A stretch of DNA of 64,000 bases from Cohnella zeiphila (GTDB taxonomy: Bacteria; Bacillota; Bacilli; Paenibacillales; Paenibacillaceae), in the NCBI RefSeq assembly GCF_014212055.1, contig NZ_JACJVO010000005.1, forward strand, positions 124,001-188,000, read 5' to 3'. The notes beneath the pieces were generated by a model, which made no database searches, was not told the DNA's origin, and saw nothing but the letters and a program-made list of their open reading frames with translations. Within the stretch, counting starts at the first letter, position 1. Each line of letters begins with the position of its first letter. Shown in pieces: positions 19,254-28,111 of this stretch. A program made the position numbers and the translations under genes.

Positions 19254-20228
19254 ATGGAAGCTCGCATGGAACGGCAACGAGGGACGGGTTACGGGGCGGC
19301 GGCGGCCGGCCGCAGATGGAAGCGCGCCAAACAGCAGAAGTACCTGTATTTGATGATCCTGCCCGCCTTCGTCTGCACGCTGATCTTCGCTTACGGGCCC
19401 ATGTTCGGGCTGTATATGTCCTTCATCAACTATTCTCCGGGAGGCGGCACGTTCTTCCACCAGTTTTTCCACAGCGACTTCGTCGGGACGGAGTGGTTCC
19501 GCTACTTCTTCACCAGCGGCGACTTCTACACCGTCATGCGCAACACGCTGGCCCAGAGCCTGCTGTCGTTGCTTCTCGGGTTCCCGGCGCCGATCATTCT
19601 GGCTCTGATGATCAACGAGGTTCGCGGCGGCATTTTCAAAAGAACGGTTCAGACGATGTCGTATCTGCCGCACTTCATCTCCTGGGTCATCGCGGCCAAC
19701 GTCATCGTGACGCTGCTGTCGTCGCAGGGGGTCATCAACCAGCTCCTCGTCTCGCTGCACCTGGTCAAGGAGCCGATCCAATTCCTGCAGAACGGGCACA
19801 TGTTCTGGTGGATCATCGCCTTCTCCAACACGTGGAAGGACATGGGCTTCAACGCCATCATCTATCTGGCGGCGATCGCCGGAATCAATCCGGAGCTGTA
19901 CGAGGCGGCGCGGGTGGACGGCGCCAGCCGGTGGCGGCAGATGTGGAACGTGACGCTTCCGGCGCTCAAACCGACGATCGTCATCCTGTCCATCCTGGCC
20001 GTCGGCAACGTACTGAACGCGGGCTTCGATCAGCAGTACCTGCTGCAGAACACGACGGTGCTCAAATATTCGGACGTCATCGACACGTACACGTACCGGT
20101 ACGGTCTCCAGAACGGCATGTTCTCCTACGGGGCGGCCGTCGGGCTGTTCAAGTCGGTCGTCGCCTTCGTGCTGGTCGTCCTCGTGAACGCCTGGTCCCG
20201 CAAAGTCAACGAGCAGTCACTTTATTAG
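19254..20228 (+). CDS. LplB-type sugar ABC transporter permease
   Basis: The ATG at 19254 follows GGGAGGAAT by 5 nt. The 324-residue product has six predicted membrane segments, the opening LYLMILPAFVCTLIFAYGPM, and the permease EAA loop (EAARVDGASRWRQMWNVTLP), which contacts the ATPase. This group imports oligosaccharides using a shared MsmX-type ATPase encoded elsewhere; none is encoded in this window. It lies 17 nt before the second permease. Confidence 0.93.
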   Translation: MEARMERQRGTGYGAAAAGRRWKRAKQQKYLYLMILPAFVCTLIFAYGPMFGLYMSFINYSPGGGTFFHQFFHSDFVGTEWFRYFFTSGDFYTVMRNTLAQSLLSLLLGFPAPIILALMINEVRGGIFKRTVQTMSYLPHFISWVIAANVIVTLLSSQGVINQLLVSLHLVKEPIQFLQNGHMFWWIIAFSNTWKDMGFNAIIYLAAIAGINPELYEAARVDGASRWRQMWNVTLPALKPTIVILSILAVGNVLNAGFDQQYLLQNTTVLKYSDVIDTYTYRYGLQNGMFSYGAAVGLFKSVVAFVLVVLVNAWSRKVNEQSLY

Positions 20229-20245
20229 AAGGGAGGCCGCCTGCA

Positions 20246-21142
20246 TTGCCGACAACCAAGAGAAGCTCGGGGGACCTGCTGTATTTGTCCGTCGTGTACG
20301 TATGCCTGGCTATCGTTCTGATCATCACGTTTTATCCTTTCTGGAACATCCTGGTGCTGTCCGTCAACAGCGCCGACGATACGGTCCGCGGGGGCATCTA
20401 CCTGTGGCCGAGAGTGCTCAGCTTCGCGAGCTATCGCGAGATTCTGGGCGACAGCGAAATTCTGAACGGCCTGAAGGTGACGGTTCTTCGGACGCTCATC
20501 GGCACGCCGCTGACCGTTCTCGTCATCAGCCTGCTCGCCTTCGCGCTCAGCAAGAAAGAGTTGGTCGGCGGACGGGCGCTGTCGCTGTTCTTCATCTTCA
20601 CGATGTACTTCGGCGGCGGTCTCATCCCCTACTATATGATTCTAAAAAGCGTTCACCTGATCGACTCGTTCCTCGTGTACATCCTGCCGAATCTGATGAA
20701 CGTGTTCTTCGTCATCATCGTGCGGACGTTCATGCAGGAGCTGCCGATCGAGGTAGAGGAATCGGCCAAGATCGACGGCGCGAACGACCTGCAGATTTTC
20801 GCCCGCGTCATTCTGCCGATCTGCGTGCCGGTGCTCGTGACGATCGGCCTGTTCTCGGCGATCAACCAGTGGAACTCCTGGTTCGATTCCTACGTCTTCA
20901 CGTACAAATCCAGCCTCAAAACGCTGCAAGCCGTGCTCGTCAAAATTCTCAACCAATACCAGACGGATTCGTTCACGTCGAACGCCGGGCGGATGGCCGA
21001 TTCGGCCAAGCGGCTCTCGGTGTCCTCGGATACGATCCGGATGGCGGCCACGATGGTGGCGACGCTCCCGATCATCGCGGTGTATCCGTTCCTGCAGCGT
21101 TATTTCGTCAAGGGCATGACGCTCGGAGCGGTCAAGAGCTGA
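20246..21142 (+). CDS. YtcP-type sugar ABC transporter permease
   Basis: The TTG at 20246 is taken as start because GGGAGG lies 10 nt upstream and the 298-residue length matches the family. It has six membrane segments, a mid-protein FGGGLIPYYMILKSVHLIDS, the EAA-type loop ESAKIDGANDLQIFARVILP, and the family C-terminus QRYFVKGMTLGAVKS. It pairs with the LplB-type permease just upstream. Confidence 0.92.
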   Translation: MPTTKRSSGDLLYLSVVYVCLAIVLIITFYPFWNILVLSVNSADDTVRGGIYLWPRVLSFASYREILGDSEILNGLKVTVLRTLIGTPLTVLVISLLAFALSKKELVGGRALSLFFIFTMYFGGGLIPYYMILKSVHLIDSFLVYILPNLMNVFFVIIVRTFMQELPIEVEESAKIDGANDLQIFARVILPICVPVLVTIGLFSAINQWNSWFDSYVFTYKSSLKTLQAVLVKILNQYQTDSFTSNAGRMADSAKRLSVSSDTIRMAATMVATLPIIAVYPFLQRYFVKGMTLGAVKS

Positions 21143-21246
21143 CTGCTGACGGAAGATTCCGAGAGGGGGGTGAAAGTTTCGATAAATTGGCAAGGCACTT
21201 CGGTGCAGCGTTGCGGTATTCTATATTTCGTATGGGGGGACATACC

Positions 21247-22911
21247 ATGACATCTGTGAAAAAGTGGCTTGCGATCTCGTCGGGCCTCGTGCTGACCGCA
21301 TCGGTGCTCGGCGCCTGCGGCAATAGCAATAACAGCAACAACGGGGCGGCGAGCCCGTCCGCTTCGCCCGCGGCTTCGGCCTCGGGTTCTTCCAGCCCGG
21401 CGGCTTCCGCCAGCGACTCCGGCGAACCGCTCAAGCCGATTACGCTCACGTTTTTCGACAAGAATACCGGGGACGCCTTCAACAATCCGGTCGCCCAAGA
21501 GATTACGAAGCGGACCGGCGTCACCGTCGAGATTCAGCAGCCCACGGGCAACCCGGCCGAGAAGCTGAACCTGATGCTCGCCAGCGGCGACCTGCCGGAC
21601 ATCGTGCTCATGGACCGCAGCAGCGACATCGTCAACAAGTATATCGCGGCGGGCGCGCTCATTCCGCTGAACGACCTCATCGACAAATACGGTCCCGACG
21701 TCAAGGAGATGTACGGGGATACGCTCAACAAGACCCGCTATACCGACGGCAAAAACTATTATCTGTCGAACTGGTACGGCTTCTCGGAGGGAGAGCCGGT
21801 CTTCGGCTTCAACATCCGGAAGGACCTTCTGACGGAGCTCGCCCCGGACAAGGCGGAGGGCGGCCAGCCGTTCACCGCGGACGAGTTCGAAGCGCTGCTC
21901 AAGAGCTTCAAGGAGAAGTATCCGACGATTAACGGCAAGCCGACGATCGCTCTGACGATGGACGGCTCCAACATGGGCGCCGTGACGGGCACGTTCAAAG
22001 GGATGTACGGACTCAAATCGTACTATGAGACGGACGGCAAGCTGCAGTACGACGTCGAGGATCCGAAATACCGCGAGATGATCCTCTACATGAACAAGCT
22101 GTATCGCGAAGGGCTGATCGACGTCGACTGGGCGATCAACAAGAAGGAATCCTGGCTGCAGAAGCTGTCGTCCGGAGCGGTGTTCGCTTCGACCGGCGCT
22201 TACTGGGATCTGGGCGACGCCAACAACGCTCTCAAAAAAGACGGCGGCGAAAAGTCGGAGATGTACGCGTACAAGGTCGTCGCTCCGGGCGTCGATCCGG
22301 CGAAGACGACGTACGGGCCGTCCAGCTCGCTCGGATGGGACGCGATCGGCATTACGAAGGCGAACAAGGATCCGGAGCGGACGATGCAGTTCATCAATTT
22401 CCTCGCCAGCGAGGAAGGCCAATACTTGCTGCAATGGGGCATCGAAGGCAAGGATTGGGATATGGTGGACGGCAAGCACGTTCCGAAGCCGGAGACGCTG
22501 CAGGGCTTCAAAGACGATTTCACGAACTACTCCAAGAAGACGGGCATCCGCAAGTGGACCTGGTTCATCAAGAGCGGCAAGGGCTCGGACGGAACGGTGT
22601 ACGATATGGCCGTTCGCTATCAGCGGGGCGAGGTCGACCAGATGGCGATCAAGAACCTGGCCGATTCCGCTTGGAACACGGACGCCTACGATAACCTGGG
22701 CCCGCAGGGCGGCACGCCGGAAGCGCTGGTGGCGCAGAAGGTATCGGACATCATGAACCAGTCGGTTACGAAGGCGATTATCGCGAAGACGGAAGACGAA
22801 GCGAACGCCGTGTTCGACAAGATGCTGTCCGACATGAAGGCGGCCGGCAGCGAGAAAGTAGAGAAGATCATCAACGACAACTATCAAGCGCGTCTGGCTC
22901 TTTGGAAGTAA
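21247..22911 (+). CDS. LplA-type sugar-binding lipoprotein
   Basis: This is a 554-residue extracellular solute-binding protein with a lipobox (LGAC), a Ser/Ala/Pro-rich linker up to about residue 58, and the binding fold. Recognisable parts are PVAQEITKRTGVTVEI and LNLMLASGDLPDIVLMD near 100-120. It is large, as is usual for binding proteins of the Lpl group that take oligosaccharides. It is the third gene of the importer operon; a strong terminator follows at 22923. Confidence 0.92.
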   Translation: MTSVKKWLAISSGLVLTASVLGACGNSNNSNNGAASPSASPAASASGSSSPAASASDSGEPLKPITLTFFDKNTGDAFNNPVAQEITKRTGVTVEIQQPTGNPAEKLNLMLASGDLPDIVLMDRSSDIVNKYIAAGALIPLNDLIDKYGPDVKEMYGDTLNKTRYTDGKNYYLSNWYGFSEGEPVFGFNIRKDLLTELAPDKAEGGQPFTADEFEALLKSFKEKYPTINGKPTIALTMDGSNMGAVTGTFKGMYGLKSYYETDGKLQYDVEDPKYREMILYMNKLYREGLIDVDWAINKKESWLQKLSSGAVFASTGAYWDLGDANNALKKDGGEKSEMYAYKVVAPGVDPAKTTYGPSSSLGWDAIGITKANKDPERTMQFINFLASEEGQYLLQWGIEGKDWDMVDGKHVPKPETLQGFKDDFTNYSKKTGIRKWTWFIKSGKGSDGTVYDMAVRYQRGEVDQMAIKNLADSAWNTDAYDNLGPQGGTPEALVAQKVSDIMNQSVTKAIIAKTEDEANAVFDKMLSDMKAAGSEKVEKIINDNYQARLALWK

Positions 22912-22922
22912 GCCGGGCAGCG

Positions 22923-22960
22923 GAGAGGGGGAGCCGGCGGCGCGCCGTCTCCCTCTTTTT
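22923..22960 (+). terminator. Rho-independent terminator
   Basis: A long GC-rich hairpin (GAGGGGGAG...CCGGCG paired with CGCCG...CTCCCTC) is followed by TTTTT. It ends the importer transcript or reduces read-through into the glycosidase gene. Confidence 0.85.
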
Positions 22961-22973
22961 ATGGGGAATGGTT

Positions 22974-23126
22974 GGCGAAAGAGAGTAACGAGATTTCTCA
23001 CATTCGCGGGAAAGCAGCGAAGAAGGCGAAAGAGAGTAACGAGATTACTCACATGGGCGGAAATGCGGCTGAGTAGGCGAAAGAGAGTAATGAGATTACT
23101 CACATAGACGGAAATGCTCAGGGGAT
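22974..23126. repeat. 51-bp intergenic tandem repeat, cluster 1 (three units)
   Basis: Units start at 22974, 23025 and 23076, exactly 51 nt apart. Each reads GGCGAAAGAGAGTAA, then a short variable stretch and TTNCTCACAT, then about 17 less conserved bases. GAGTAA...TTACTC can fold as a small hairpin. The same repeat recurs as four units at 33651. No cas gene is present, and the period is uniform rather than repeat plus unrelated spacer. Function is unknown. Confidence 0.85.
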
Positions 23127-23157
23127 CTGGCACGTGTTTATTAGAGGAGGCGTTATT

Positions 23158-25377
23158 ATGACAACGGTACAATGGGAGCTGCAAGAGAAAGCGGCGCGGA
23201 TTCGCAACGGCCGGATGAGCGTCGAGGTCGATTTGGCGGACGGCAAAGCGAGGATCGAATGGAGCGGCGGGGACGGGGAGCCGGCAGGGTTCATTCGCAA
23301 CGCGGTAAGCGTGGTGCTGCTGGACGGAGCGACGAAGTCGACGGCGGACGCGGCATCGCGCGAGAGCTCGGTCCGGGAGATCAAGGACGCGTTCGGTAAG
23401 GGAGCGGAACTGAGCATCGTTCACCGGCTCGGCGACGGGACGGAGCTAACGCAGAGTTGGTCGCTCTACGACGGCCTAAACTACGGCTTCGTCCGGTTGG
23501 AAGCGCGTGGGGCGGACGGCCGAATGCTGGAGACGAACCGCATCGCGCCGATCAGCGCGTTGGCCGAAGAGGGTGCTGCTGGTTTTGAGTCGGAGAGCTC
23601 GGAGGTGAATTCGGGAGCGCGCAGGGAAGCGGCCTTGAGAGCGGATTCGGACGAGAATTTGGGAGAGCAAAGGGGAGCGACCCGGAGAGCGGACTCGAAA
23701 GCAATTTCGGGGAGCGGCACGGAGACCGGCTCGGCGGCACGTTCGGCCGGGCAGGCTGACGGCGAAGCGCTGCGGGCACTGCTTGTCCCGTACGACAACG
23801 ACAAGTGGGTGCGCTTCGAGTCGGTGGCGATGCCGGGCAAGCTGGAGAGCTACGAGGCGACGGCGGTCTATCGGAACGGTACGCGGAACGGTCTCGTGCT
23901 CGGCTCCGTCACCCACGATACTTGGAAAACGGGAATTCAGATCGAAGGTGCCGACGGCAGCGCCGTTCATCGGCTGGAAGTCTACGGGGGAGCCGCCGGA
24001 GAGTATACGCGGGATACGGTTCCGCACGGCGCGGTGGCGGGGGAAACCGTCGTCTCGCCGACGGTCTTCTTCGGCTTGTTCGCCGATTACCGCGACGGGA
24101 TGGAGACGCTCGGCCGGGCCAACGCCCGGATCGCGCCGCCGCTCGCGTGGGAAGGAACCGTGCCGTTCGGCTGGAACAGTTGGTCGGCCGTGGGCAGCGG
24201 GCTATCGTACGACAGCTATGTCGCCGCCGCCGATCTGATCCGGGAGGTGCGCGGCCATGGCTTCCATGACGGCGGCGTGACTTACGTCAACTTCGACGCG
24301 TTCGGTTCGAACCTGACCGCCGAGGAGCGGAGACGGGCCGTCGATCACGTGCATCGCAACGGACAGAAGGCGGGGACGTACTGGACGCCTTTCACGTATT
24401 GGGGCAAGCCGGAGGAAGCCGGCGATCGGGTCGTCGAAGGGACGGACGGGCGCTACCGGTACTCGGATCTGCTGCTGCGGGACGAAGCGGGCAACGTGCT
24501 GCCCGATCTGGACGGCGGCTGGGCGATCGATCCGACGCACCCGGGCAACCTGCTGCGCACGGAACGGACGCTGAAGCAGATCGCGGAGGACGGCTACGAA
24601 TACGTCAAGCTGGACTTCATGGCGCACGGGGCGCTCGAAGGCAAGCATTACCGCTCGGATATCCGCACGGGCATCCAGGCCTATAACGAGGGGATGAGAC
24701 AGATCGTGTCGCTGCTCGATCCGCGGCGGATCGGCCGGCCGTTTTTCATCCATCTGTCGATCGCGCCGCTGTTCCCTCATTCCTACGCGCACGGCCGACG
24801 CATCTCCTGCGACGCGTTCGGAGAGCTGAAGGACACCGAGTACATGCTCAATTCCGTGACGTACGGCTGGTGGATGCACCGGACGCTCTACGCGTTCAAC
24901 GACCCGGACCATACGGTTCTGTACAAGAGCTTCAACCACGAGCCGACGACCGAGGCGGAAGGCCGGAGCCGCCTGAACGCTTCGCTCATCGCAGGCACGG
25001 TTCTGCTGATGGGCGACGATTACCGGGAGCCGGAGGCCCGGCGTCGGGCGCTCGCCTGGCTGACCGATCCGGCGCTGATGGCAGTCGCCCGGCGGGGCGA
25101 GACGTTCGTGCCGCTCGAAGGCGACTCGGGAGATCGGGCGACGCCGGTCTTTATTCGCATGGAGCCGGACGGCGGCGCTCACGTAGCCGTATTTAACTAT
25201 GCGAAAGACCGGCCGGCGGAGCTGACCGTCGATCTGGCGCGCATCGGCTTGGACGATGAAGCCGACTGGCGCTGCGAGGATTTGTGGTCCAAGGAGGAGC
25301 GCAGCGTCGAGGGGCAGCTGACCGTATCGCTCGCTCCGGCCGAGTCGACCCTGCTGAAGCTGTCGCGGGCCGACTGA
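23158..25377 (+). CDS. Cytoplasmic clan GH-D (alpha-galactosidase-like) glycosidase
   Basis: The ATG at 23158 follows GAGGAGG by about 8 nt. The 739-residue product has no signal peptide and is homologous to the catalytic part of the secreted enzyme at 859. It shares GWNSW (338-342), KLDF (likely nucleophile D486), ISCD (likely acid/base D552) and a PHG...SPT...FADYRDGME block. Residues about 151-190 hold a degenerate 16-residue tandem repeat (NSGARREAALRADSDE, then NLGEQRGATRRADSKA) absent from the paralogue. It probably removes alpha-linked galactose from imported oligosaccharides before the GH130 enzyme acts. The specificity is inferred. Confidence 0.85.
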   Translation: MTTVQWELQEKAARIRNGRMSVEVDLADGKARIEWSGGDGEPAGFIRNAVSVVLLDGATKSTADAASRESSVREIKDAFGKGAELSIVHRLGDGTELTQSWSLYDGLNYGFVRLEARGADGRMLETNRIAPISALAEEGAAGFESESSEVNSGARREAALRADSDENLGEQRGATRRADSKAISGSGTETGSAARSAGQADGEALRALLVPYDNDKWVRFESVAMPGKLESYEATAVYRNGTRNGLVLGSVTHDTWKTGIQIEGADGSAVHRLEVYGGAAGEYTRDTVPHGAVAGETVVSPTVFFGLFADYRDGMETLGRANARIAPPLAWEGTVPFGWNSWSAVGSGLSYDSYVAAADLIREVRGHGFHDGGVTYVNFDAFGSNLTAEERRRAVDHVHRNGQKAGTYWTPFTYWGKPEEAGDRVVEGTDGRYRYSDLLLRDEAGNVLPDLDGGWAIDPTHPGNLLRTERTLKQIAEDGYEYVKLDFMAHGALEGKHYRSDIRTGIQAYNEGMRQIVSLLDPRRIGRPFFIHLSIAPLFPHSYAHGRRISCDAFGELKDTEYMLNSVTYGWWMHRTLYAFNDPDHTVLYKSFNHEPTTEAEGRSRLNASLIAGTVLLMGDDYREPEARRRALAWLTDPALMAVARRGETFVPLEGDSGDRATPVFIRMEPDGGAHVAVFNYAKDRPAELTVDLARIGLDDEADWRCEDLWSKEERSVEGQLTVSLAPAESTLLKLSRAD
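23608..23712 (+). repeat. 48-bp degenerate tandem repeat inside the glycosidase gene
   Basis: Two consecutive 48-nt units (23608-23655 and 23656-23703) and the start of a third encode matching 16-residue blocks ending in RADS. They interrupt the region joining the N-terminal beta-sandwich strands and are missing from the paralogue at 859. The frame is kept. Confidence 0.7.
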
Positions 25378-25503
25378 ACCGGAAGCGCAAAAAAATGGGA
25401 TAGATTCGCGCGGTTATGTCCGATGCCGGAGCTCCTTCCGGAATACACTCGATCTTAAAGCAGCTTGCATCGACATGATCCCGTTGAAGGAGAGATGAAC
25501 CGC

Positions 25504-26514
25504 ATGAATCGTCCCATCATCGGTCCGCTGGCGTCCGCTCCCCGCGTCGTTCGCCACGCGGGCAATCCGATTCTGACCGCCGAAGACGTTCCTTACCGGC
25601 CCGCGCTTGTCTTCAATGCCGGCGTCGCCAAGTTCCAGGGCAAGTACGTGATGGTTTTCCGCAACGATTACGGCAACCCGGAGGAGCGGACGCTTCTGCC
25701 GAGCAGCACCACCAATCTGGGGCTTGCCTTTAGCGACGACGGGGTGAATTGGGAGGTCCGGCCCCGGCCGCTGTTCGTTCTGGAAGGACCGGAGGTTATC
25801 CGCGTCTACGATCCGCGGCTGACGGTGATCGACGGACGCTGCTATATGTGCTTCGCGGTCGATACGCCACACGGCATTCGCGGGGGGATCGCCGTGACCG
25901 ACGATCTGGAGCGGTTCGAGGTGCTGAGCCTGTCCGTGCCGGACAATCGCAACATGGTGCTGTTCCCGGAGAAGCTCGGCGGGAATTACGTCAGGCTGGA
26001 GCGTCCGTTCCCGATCTACGGGCGAGGCGGCGGAAACCGCTTCGACATCTGGCTCTCCGAGTCGCCCGATCTGCGGTTCTGGGGCAACTCCGGGCTGCTG
26101 CTCGGCGTGGAGCACGTCCCGTTCGCCAACGACAAGCTGGGACCGGCCGCTCCGCCGATCCGGACGGAGAAGGGCTGGCTGACGCTGTTCCATGCCGTGG
26201 ACGTAGACCCGAGCCGCGGCAAGAACGGCTGGGAAGACGCGTGGATCAAACGATACACGGCCGGCGTCATGCTGCTCGATCTGGATGATCCGACACGGAT
26301 CGTCGGGCTAAGCAAGAAGCCGCTGATGGCGCCGGACGCCCCGTACGAGCGGGAAGGCGGATTCCGCAACCATGTCATTTTTCCCGGCGGAATGATCCTG
26401 GAAGACGGCGGAGAGGTGAAAATCTACTACGGGGCGGCCGACACCTACGAATGTCTCGCGACGGCCGACGTGAACGATTTGATCCGGCTCTGCCTGGACG
26501 GCCGGGGAGATTAG
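25504..26514 (+). CDS. GH130 family glycosidase/phosphorylase
   Basis: This protein of about 336 residues has a five-bladed propeller. Family landmarks are GVAKFQGKYVMVFRND near the N-terminus, the catalytic Asp in RVYDPRLT, GNRFDIWLSESPDL, and the late HAVDVD and IYYGAADTYECLATA. GH130 enzymes mostly cleave beta-mannosides with phosphate, releasing mannose 1-phosphate, and lack a second catalytic carboxylate. Two starts are possible: 25495 (2 nt after AAGGAGAG) or 25504 (11 nt after); I take 25504. Its place after an alpha-galactosidase-like gene suggests manno-oligosaccharide phosphorolysis. Confidence 0.88.
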   Translation: MNRPIIGPLASAPRVVRHAGNPILTAEDVPYRPALVFNAGVAKFQGKYVMVFRNDYGNPEERTLLPSSTTNLGLAFSDDGVNWEVRPRPLFVLEGPEVIRVYDPRLTVIDGRCYMCFAVDTPHGIRGGIAVTDDLERFEVLSLSVPDNRNMVLFPEKLGGNYVRLERPFPIYGRGGGNRFDIWLSESPDLRFWGNSGLLLGVEHVPFANDKLGPAAPPIRTEKGWLTLFHAVDVDPSRGKNGWEDAWIKRYTAGVMLLDLDDPTRIVGLSKKPLMAPDAPYEREGGFRNHVIFPGGMILEDGGEVKIYYGAADTYECLATADVNDLIRLCLDGRGD

Positions 26515-26527
26515 ATGGGCATGCAAC

Positions 26528-26571
26528 GGAGGGCTTCTGCTTACGACAAGCAAAAGCCCTCCCTGTTTTTT
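26528..26571 (+). terminator. Rho-independent terminator
   Basis: A hairpin with GGAGGGCTT and AAGCCCTCC arms, extended by TGCTT/AAGCA, is followed by TTTTTT. It ends the glycosidase-GH130 transcript. Confidence 0.9.
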
Positions 26572-26887
26572 CTACGACGGCATAATGAACGAACAATTTT
26601 CATCTCCATCACTTCACCACCGCCCGAAAAAAGGTGCGATATTGTACGCAAGCGCACAGGCTCGCCTCCGAAGTCTGCCGAATGGGCTCTTGATGCGATG
26701 ATTTGCATCGTTGTCGCACCGGCTGCCGGGTAAGCCCTATGAATGGACATGCATGTCCCACAAACTTTGTTAGTCGATGATGCCGCTGTAGTTTTTTTAC
26801 ACAAGATGACGTAACGGACCTCGGCGACGTGATATACTTTTCAAGAAATCGTTATGATATTTTCTAGCATAGGAGCCAGGTTCGAGA
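26572..26887. other. Non-coding gap before chrA
   Basis: No gene is supported in this stretch; short open frames on both strands lack ribosome sites and recognisable products. It is AT-rich towards 26780-26870. A TATGAT near 26850 may be the -10 of the chrA promoter, but no -35 stands out. A small TGCGATGATTTGCATCG hairpin lies near 26692. Confidence 0.45.
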
Positions 26888-28111
26888 ATGCAGCCTACTC
26901 AACAGAAGGCTCCGAAAGAGGCGGAAGCCCGCAAGGGAAAAGCCGGCGTTTTGCTGGAACTCTTGACGGTATCCACGAAGCTGGGGCTTACTTCTTTCGG
27001 AGGGCCGACGGCCCATCTGGGTTATTTTCACAACGAATATATTCAACGCCGAAAATGGATGGACGAGCGAAGCTACGCGGACTTGGTCGCCCTCTGCCAA
27101 TTCCTTCCCGGCCCGGCGAGCAGCCAGGTCGGCATCGGAATCGGCGTAATCCGGGCGGGGCTGCTTGGAGGTCTCGTCGCCTGGGTAGGCTTTACTTTGC
27201 CTTCCGTCATCGCGCTCGTAGCGTTTGCCCTCTTGCTGCAAGGTTTTGATATCGGGAGCGCCGGGTGGATACACGGGCTCAAAATCGTGGCCGTGGCGAT
27301 CGTGGCTCACGCCATACTAGGCATGGGGCAAAAGCTTGCGCCCGATCGGAATCGGGCGACCCTGGCCGTCCTTGCCGCGGTTGTCGCATTATGCTGGCAA
27401 TCGGTTTTCAGCCAGGTGGCCACGATCATGGCCGCGGGGGTCGTCGGCGTGCTGCTTTATCGCAAAGAAGCGGGAGAGAAGCCTCCGGACCTGCGGATCG
27501 CGATCGGCCGCCCTCTTGCCGTCGTTTGTTTCGTTCTGTATTTCGGCCTGCTGGCGGCGCTTCCGCTTCTCAAGGGATTCGGCGAGGATGGCGGATGGCT
27601 GGCGATGTTCGACAGCTTCTACCGTTCCGGTTCATTGGTATTCGGCGGAGGGCACGTCGTTCTTCCGCTTCTCCAGCGCGAAGTCGTTCCGCCGGGTTGG
27701 GTCAGCCAGGAAGATTTCTTGGCGGGTTACGGGGTCGCCCAAGCGGTTCCGGGACCGCTGTTTACATTTGCCGGCTACCTTGGCGCGATGGCCAAGGGGA
27801 TTCCGGGGGCGGCGATCGCCACCTTGGGGATTTTCCTGCCGGCTTTTCTTCTCGTCATCGGCGCGCTTCCTTTTTGGAACGGGTTGAGAAACAGTCCAAG
27901 AATACAAGGGGCGCTGGTCGGAATCAATGCGGCCGTCGTCGGGATCCTGCTGGCCGCGCTCTACGACCCGCTTTGGACTTCGGCCATCCTGCAGCCGACG
28001 GATTTCGGGCTGGCCGCGATTTTGTTCGCGATGCTCGTTTTCTGGAAGCTGCCGCCGTGGGCGGTCGTGATTGCCGGCGCGGCGGGCGGAATGCTTCTAG
28101 GACTGTTGTAA
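26888..28111 (+). CDS. chrA: Chromate transporter ChrA (CHR family, two-domain)
   Basis: This 407-residue membrane protein is built from two homologous CHR domains. The N-half has TKLGLTSFGGPTAHLGYF and LCQFLPGPASSQVG; the C-half has SGSLVFGGGHVVLPLLQREVV and GVAQAVPGPLFTFAGYLGA. FGG...PGP in each half is the family hallmark. It is full length, with about ten membrane segments, and should export chromate. No chrB-type regulator is adjacent. It converges on the AraC gene with a 15-nt overlap of coding ends. Confidence 0.93.
   Translation: MQPTQQKAPKEAEARKGKAGVLLELLTVSTKLGLTSFGGPTAHLGYFHNEYIQRRKWMDERSYADLVALCQFLPGPASSQVGIGIGVIRAGLLGGLVAWVGFTLPSVIALVAFALLLQGFDIGSAGWIHGLKIVAVAIVAHAILGMGQKLAPDRNRATLAVLAAVVALCWQSVFSQVATIMAAGVVGVLLYRKEAGEKPPDLRIAIGRPLAVVCFVLYFGLLAALPLLKGFGEDGGWLAMFDSFYRSGSLVFGGGHVVLPLLQREVVPPGWVSQEDFLAGYGVAQAVPGPLFTFAGYLGAMAKGIPGAAIATLGIFLPAFLLVIGALPFWNGLRNSPRIQGALVGINAAVVGILLAALYDPLWTSAILQPTDFGLAAILFAMLVFWKLPPWAVVIAGAAGGMLLGLL

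Noticed and set aside
22974-23126. CRISPR array reading of the 51-bp repeats
   Set aside because: The variable parts are related to each other rather than unique spacers, only three or four units occur, and no cas genes are present.
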